From the NCBI GenBank assembly GCA_029260955.1, contig JAJDCF010000074.1, positions 1-8,670 of the forward strand: a stretch of 8,670 bases of DNA, written 5' to 3'. This document shows positions 7,136-8,670 of this stretch, in pieces. Source of the stretch: Patescibacteria group bacterium (GTDB taxonomy: Bacteria; Patescibacteriota; Gracilibacteria; UM-FILTER-43-11). The notes beneath the pieces are model-generated. The model made no database searches. It was not told the origin of the DNA and saw only the letters and a list, made by a program, of their open reading frames with translations. The position numbers and the translations under genes are program-made. Every line of letters starts with the position of its first letter. The stretch's first letter is position 1.

Positions 7136-7741
7136 ATGAGCGATATAAACAAAGCCCTTGAGGCAATTGAAGCTGCTGAGGCGGCTCTAAATCTAGCGAA
7201 ACAACATTTAGGTCAAGAGGGAGGATCCTCACCTAGGTCATCTAGATCTTATTCAGAGAAGGCTGCAGGTCTTTCTGGGGCTGTCAGTGAGGGAAGAGTT
7301 ATCGAAGGTGTCTTTGATGGTCAGAATATGATTGATAAGAAGGGTGCGGTTCATCCGGTTCCTGCGAATTATGCCAGTAAATCAAAGTTGATCCCTGGTG
7401 ATGTTCTAAAGCTCACGGTGACCGATGAAGGCAAATTCCTATACAAACAGATTGGACCTATCGAGCGACGTACTGTTATTGGACCATTGGTTCATTCTGG
7501 TGGACAGTACCAGGTACTTGCCGAGGGCAAAGCTTTTAATGTTCTACTAGCTTCTGTGACTTACTTCCGTGCTTCTGTTGGAGACGAAGTGACTTTGATT
7601 ATTCCTATGGGTGAAGATTCACAATGGGGTGCTATTGAAGCAGTTCTACCTAAGTTTGATGATGGAGCGGCTGAAGAAGCCCCTAAAAAGACCAGGAAGT
7701 CTAAGAATTTGTTAGATTTGGAGGAAGAGCTTGATATATAG
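7136..7741 (+). CDS. Conserved hypothetical protein with duplicated beta domain (201 aa)
   Basis: I cannot assign a function. An N-terminal Ala/Glu-rich amphipathic helix (3-25) is followed by a Ser/Gly/Arg linker (26-45), a beta-rich core (about 52-171) and a charged tail with a Lys/Arg patch (184-190) and an acidic end (LEEELDI). The core appears to be two copies of one unit. In each copy a glycine (G70, G131) is followed by valine five residues on and by a GD pair 18 residues on (G88-D89, G149-D150), then a hydrophobic strand. From memory, unverified, the segment EGVFDGQNM...PVPANYASKSKL recurs in Patescibacteria hypotheticals, which supports a real, conserved gene. There is no signal peptide or membrane segment, so it is probably cytoplasmic. 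It is last in the likely operon, 17 nt after the kinase, and its A-rich upstream lacks a ribosome-binding site. Confidence 0.8.
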   Translation: MSDINKALEAIEAAEAALNLAKQHLGQEGGSSPRSSRSYSEKAAGLSGAVSEGRVIEGVFDGQNMIDKKGAVHPVPANYASKSKLIPGDVLKLTVTDEGKFLYKQIGPIERRTVIGPLVHSGGQYQVLAEGKAFNVLLASVTYFRASVGDEVTLIIPMGEDSQWGAIEAVLPKFDDGAAEEAPKKTRKSKNLLDLEEELDI

Positions 7742-7803
7742 TCCCTCCTGAAAGCTTTGTTTTGTATTATCTGACATGAATTAGTTTTATGCGGAGTTAT
7801 TTC

Positions 7804-7839
7804 GTATAAGATTTAGTCAGCGTAAATAGTATAAAATCT
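7804..7839. repeat. Imperfect direct repeats in the intergenic spacer
   Basis: GTATAAGATTT (7804-7814) and GTATAAAATCT (7829-7839) match at 9 of 11 positions. GCGGAGT also occurs twice nearby, at 7791-7797 and 7853-7859. They lie in the 255-nt gap between the operon end and the gene at 7997. They could be regulator sites or chance in AT-rich DNA. Confidence 0.3.
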
Positions 7840-7858
7840 CTGCTCTTAAATAGCGGAG
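7838..7858 (+). other. Small GC-rich hairpin in the intergenic spacer
   Basis: CTCTGC (7838-7843) pairs with GCGGAG (7853-7858) through six pairs, one of them G-U, around a 9-nt loop. No U tract follows, so it is not a standard intrinsic terminator. It may still mark the 3' end of the operon transcript or a small structured RNA. Confidence 0.3.
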
Positions 7859-7957
7859 TAGTCATTACTGTAGAAGTCCACACTATCGAAATTTCTTTTC
7901 AACTCATATACAGTGTGCCATATGAGAATTTTTAGTTTTTTATAGATGCAAACATTC

Positions 7958-7966
7958 TGGTACAAT
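7958..7966 (+). promoter_or_regulatory. Extended -10 promoter for the gene at 7997
   Basis: TGGTACAAT at 7958-7966 is an extended -10 with one deviation from TATAAT. The -35 region is only T-rich (about 7937-7943). Transcription would begin near 7973, giving a leader of about 24 nt with no clear ribosome-binding site. Upstream, short inverted repeats could be operator-like: ACTGTA 7867-7872 with TACAGT 7909-7914, and CATAT 7905-7909 with ATATG 7920-7924. Confidence 0.45.
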
Positions 7967-7996
7967 GTTCCTCCTAATCTTAACCAAAAGTGAATT

Positions 7997-8670
7997 ATGT
8001 CACATGGAGTCTTTACAGAAAAAGATAAACTGGAAGTTTATTTTCCAACACGCAGCTATGCTAATGAACCAAGTGGGGCGATGCAAGGCGAATTATTTTT
8101 AACTCATGAGTATTTAGATACACGTGTACTTGAGGAAACTTTTGGATTAGACCAGGGGGCTATAGATCAGCTTCAAGTCATGACTGGTGGCTTACTTCGT
8201 AAAGTTCAGCAAGCCTCCCTTGTTTCAGTAGAGAAAGCGCGTAAAGTCTCAAATGACTTACCAACTTATGATGATGAATGCGATGAAATGGGTGAGAAAC
8301 GAGTTAGTGATATTACAAGATTATCCACCCTTCCCTCTGAGCGAGTCATTGAAACCATGCGAAATGCTATGGATGTTATTTTGATTAATATAACTAGTTT
8401 GTTAAGCGAAAGTACCCAAATAAAAGTCGACATACCAAATAGGGATATTCAAAGAAAGCGTGAACAAGAAGAGCTTATGGGCTCAGGTGTCCAAACCGTG
8501 CCAGCCATAACACATGATGAATTTCATGAATTCAATGAGGAACAAGTCAATCAGATGATCAGCAAAGAAGCCAATCAATACCTGAGTCAATTACCAGCTG
8601 GCTACAAAGATGCTATCAAGAGAATGATTTCCAGCTTTGCTGGCTCGGTAACGCATCGTGCTAGTCTTTC
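7997..8670 (+). CDS. Hypothetical protein, 3'-truncated by window edge
   Basis: An open frame of 224 codons runs from ATG 7997 to the window end without a stop. An in-frame TGA at 7991-7993 makes 7997 the first possible start. I do not recognise the family. The visible part has no signal peptide or membrane span, so it looks cytoplasmic. It contains an acidic segment around YDDECDEMGEKR (91-102), a likely helical region 114-140, a charged stretch RDIQRKREQEEL (149-160), and a Glu/Gln-rich helical part (174-214). The charge pattern and predicted helicity suggest a coiled-coil or adaptor-like protein, but this is inference only. It is separated from the upstream operon by 255 nt and has its own promoter candidate, so it is probably a separate transcription unit. 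Confidence 0.75.
   Translation, partial: MSHGVFTEKDKLEVYFPTRSYANEPSGAMQGELFLTHEYLDTRVLEETFGLDQGAIDQLQVMTGGLLRKVQQASLVSVEKARKVSNDLPTYDDECDEMGEKRVSDITRLSTLPSERVIETMRNAMDVILINITSLLSESTQIKVDIPNRDIQRKREQEELMGSGVQTVPAITHDEFHEFNEEQVNQMISKEANQYLSQLPAGYKDAIKRMISSFAGSVTHRASL

Noticed and set aside
7970..7975. CCTCCT, identical to the anti-Shine-Dalgarno core, in the leader of the last gene
   Set aside because: A six-base match in one leader is expected by chance and nothing nearby pairs with it convincingly.
1..8670. CRISPR array, tRNA or rRNA gene, insertion sequence, or defence system
   Set aside because: I saw no regularly spaced repeats, no tRNA T-loop motif with a matching acceptor stem, no terminal inverted repeats with a transposase, and no nuclease or toxin motifs.

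Overview
The window reads as a compact stretch of a bacterial chromosome. The most likely source is a Candidate Phyla Radiation (Patescibacteria) lineage, but the exact lineage cannot be fixed from sequence alone. Pointers are tandem peptidoglycan-binding repeats in a secreted protein, a large Ig/FN3 surface protein ending in a TGP motif plus membrane anchor, mostly Shine-Dalgarno-poor starts, and a small hypothetical protein whose core I remember (unverified) as recurring in such genomes. TAA, TAG and TGA all end plausible genes. The TGA at 6040-6042 sits in a classic ATGA overlap, which argues against the UGA-to-glycine code of Gracilibacteria and Absconditabacteria. All seven genes are on the + strand.

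Layout. Positions 3-917: the 3' part of a gene whose product has two C-terminal PG_binding_1-type domains, closed by a strong intrinsic terminator (943-979). Positions 998-2164: a small unrecognised gene (73 aa, 1080-1301) with the best ribosome-binding site in the window, then prmC (1340-2164), the release-factor glutamine methyltransferase. Positions 2240-7741: a likely four-gene operon behind an extended -10 promoter. It encodes an 831-aa secreted, membrane-anchored Ig/FN3 protein, a 12-TM MFS transporter, a PfkB/ribokinase-family kinase overlapping the transporter by 4 nt, and a 201-aa conserved hypothetical with an apparent internal duplication. Positions 7742-7996: a 255-nt spacer with short repeats, a hairpin and a promoter. 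Positions 7997-8670: the 5' part of an unrecognised gene that runs off the window.

Working together. The transporter and kinase are the clearest functional pair: uptake of a small molecule, perhaps a sugar or nucleoside, followed by phosphorylation. The surface protein directly upstream could serve adhesion or host contact, but its link to the pair is positional only. I found no CRISPR array, tRNA, rRNA, insertion sequence or defence module. The most unusual items are the surface protein's anchor, the duplicated hypothetical protein, the insert in the kinase and the possible leaderless start of prmC.
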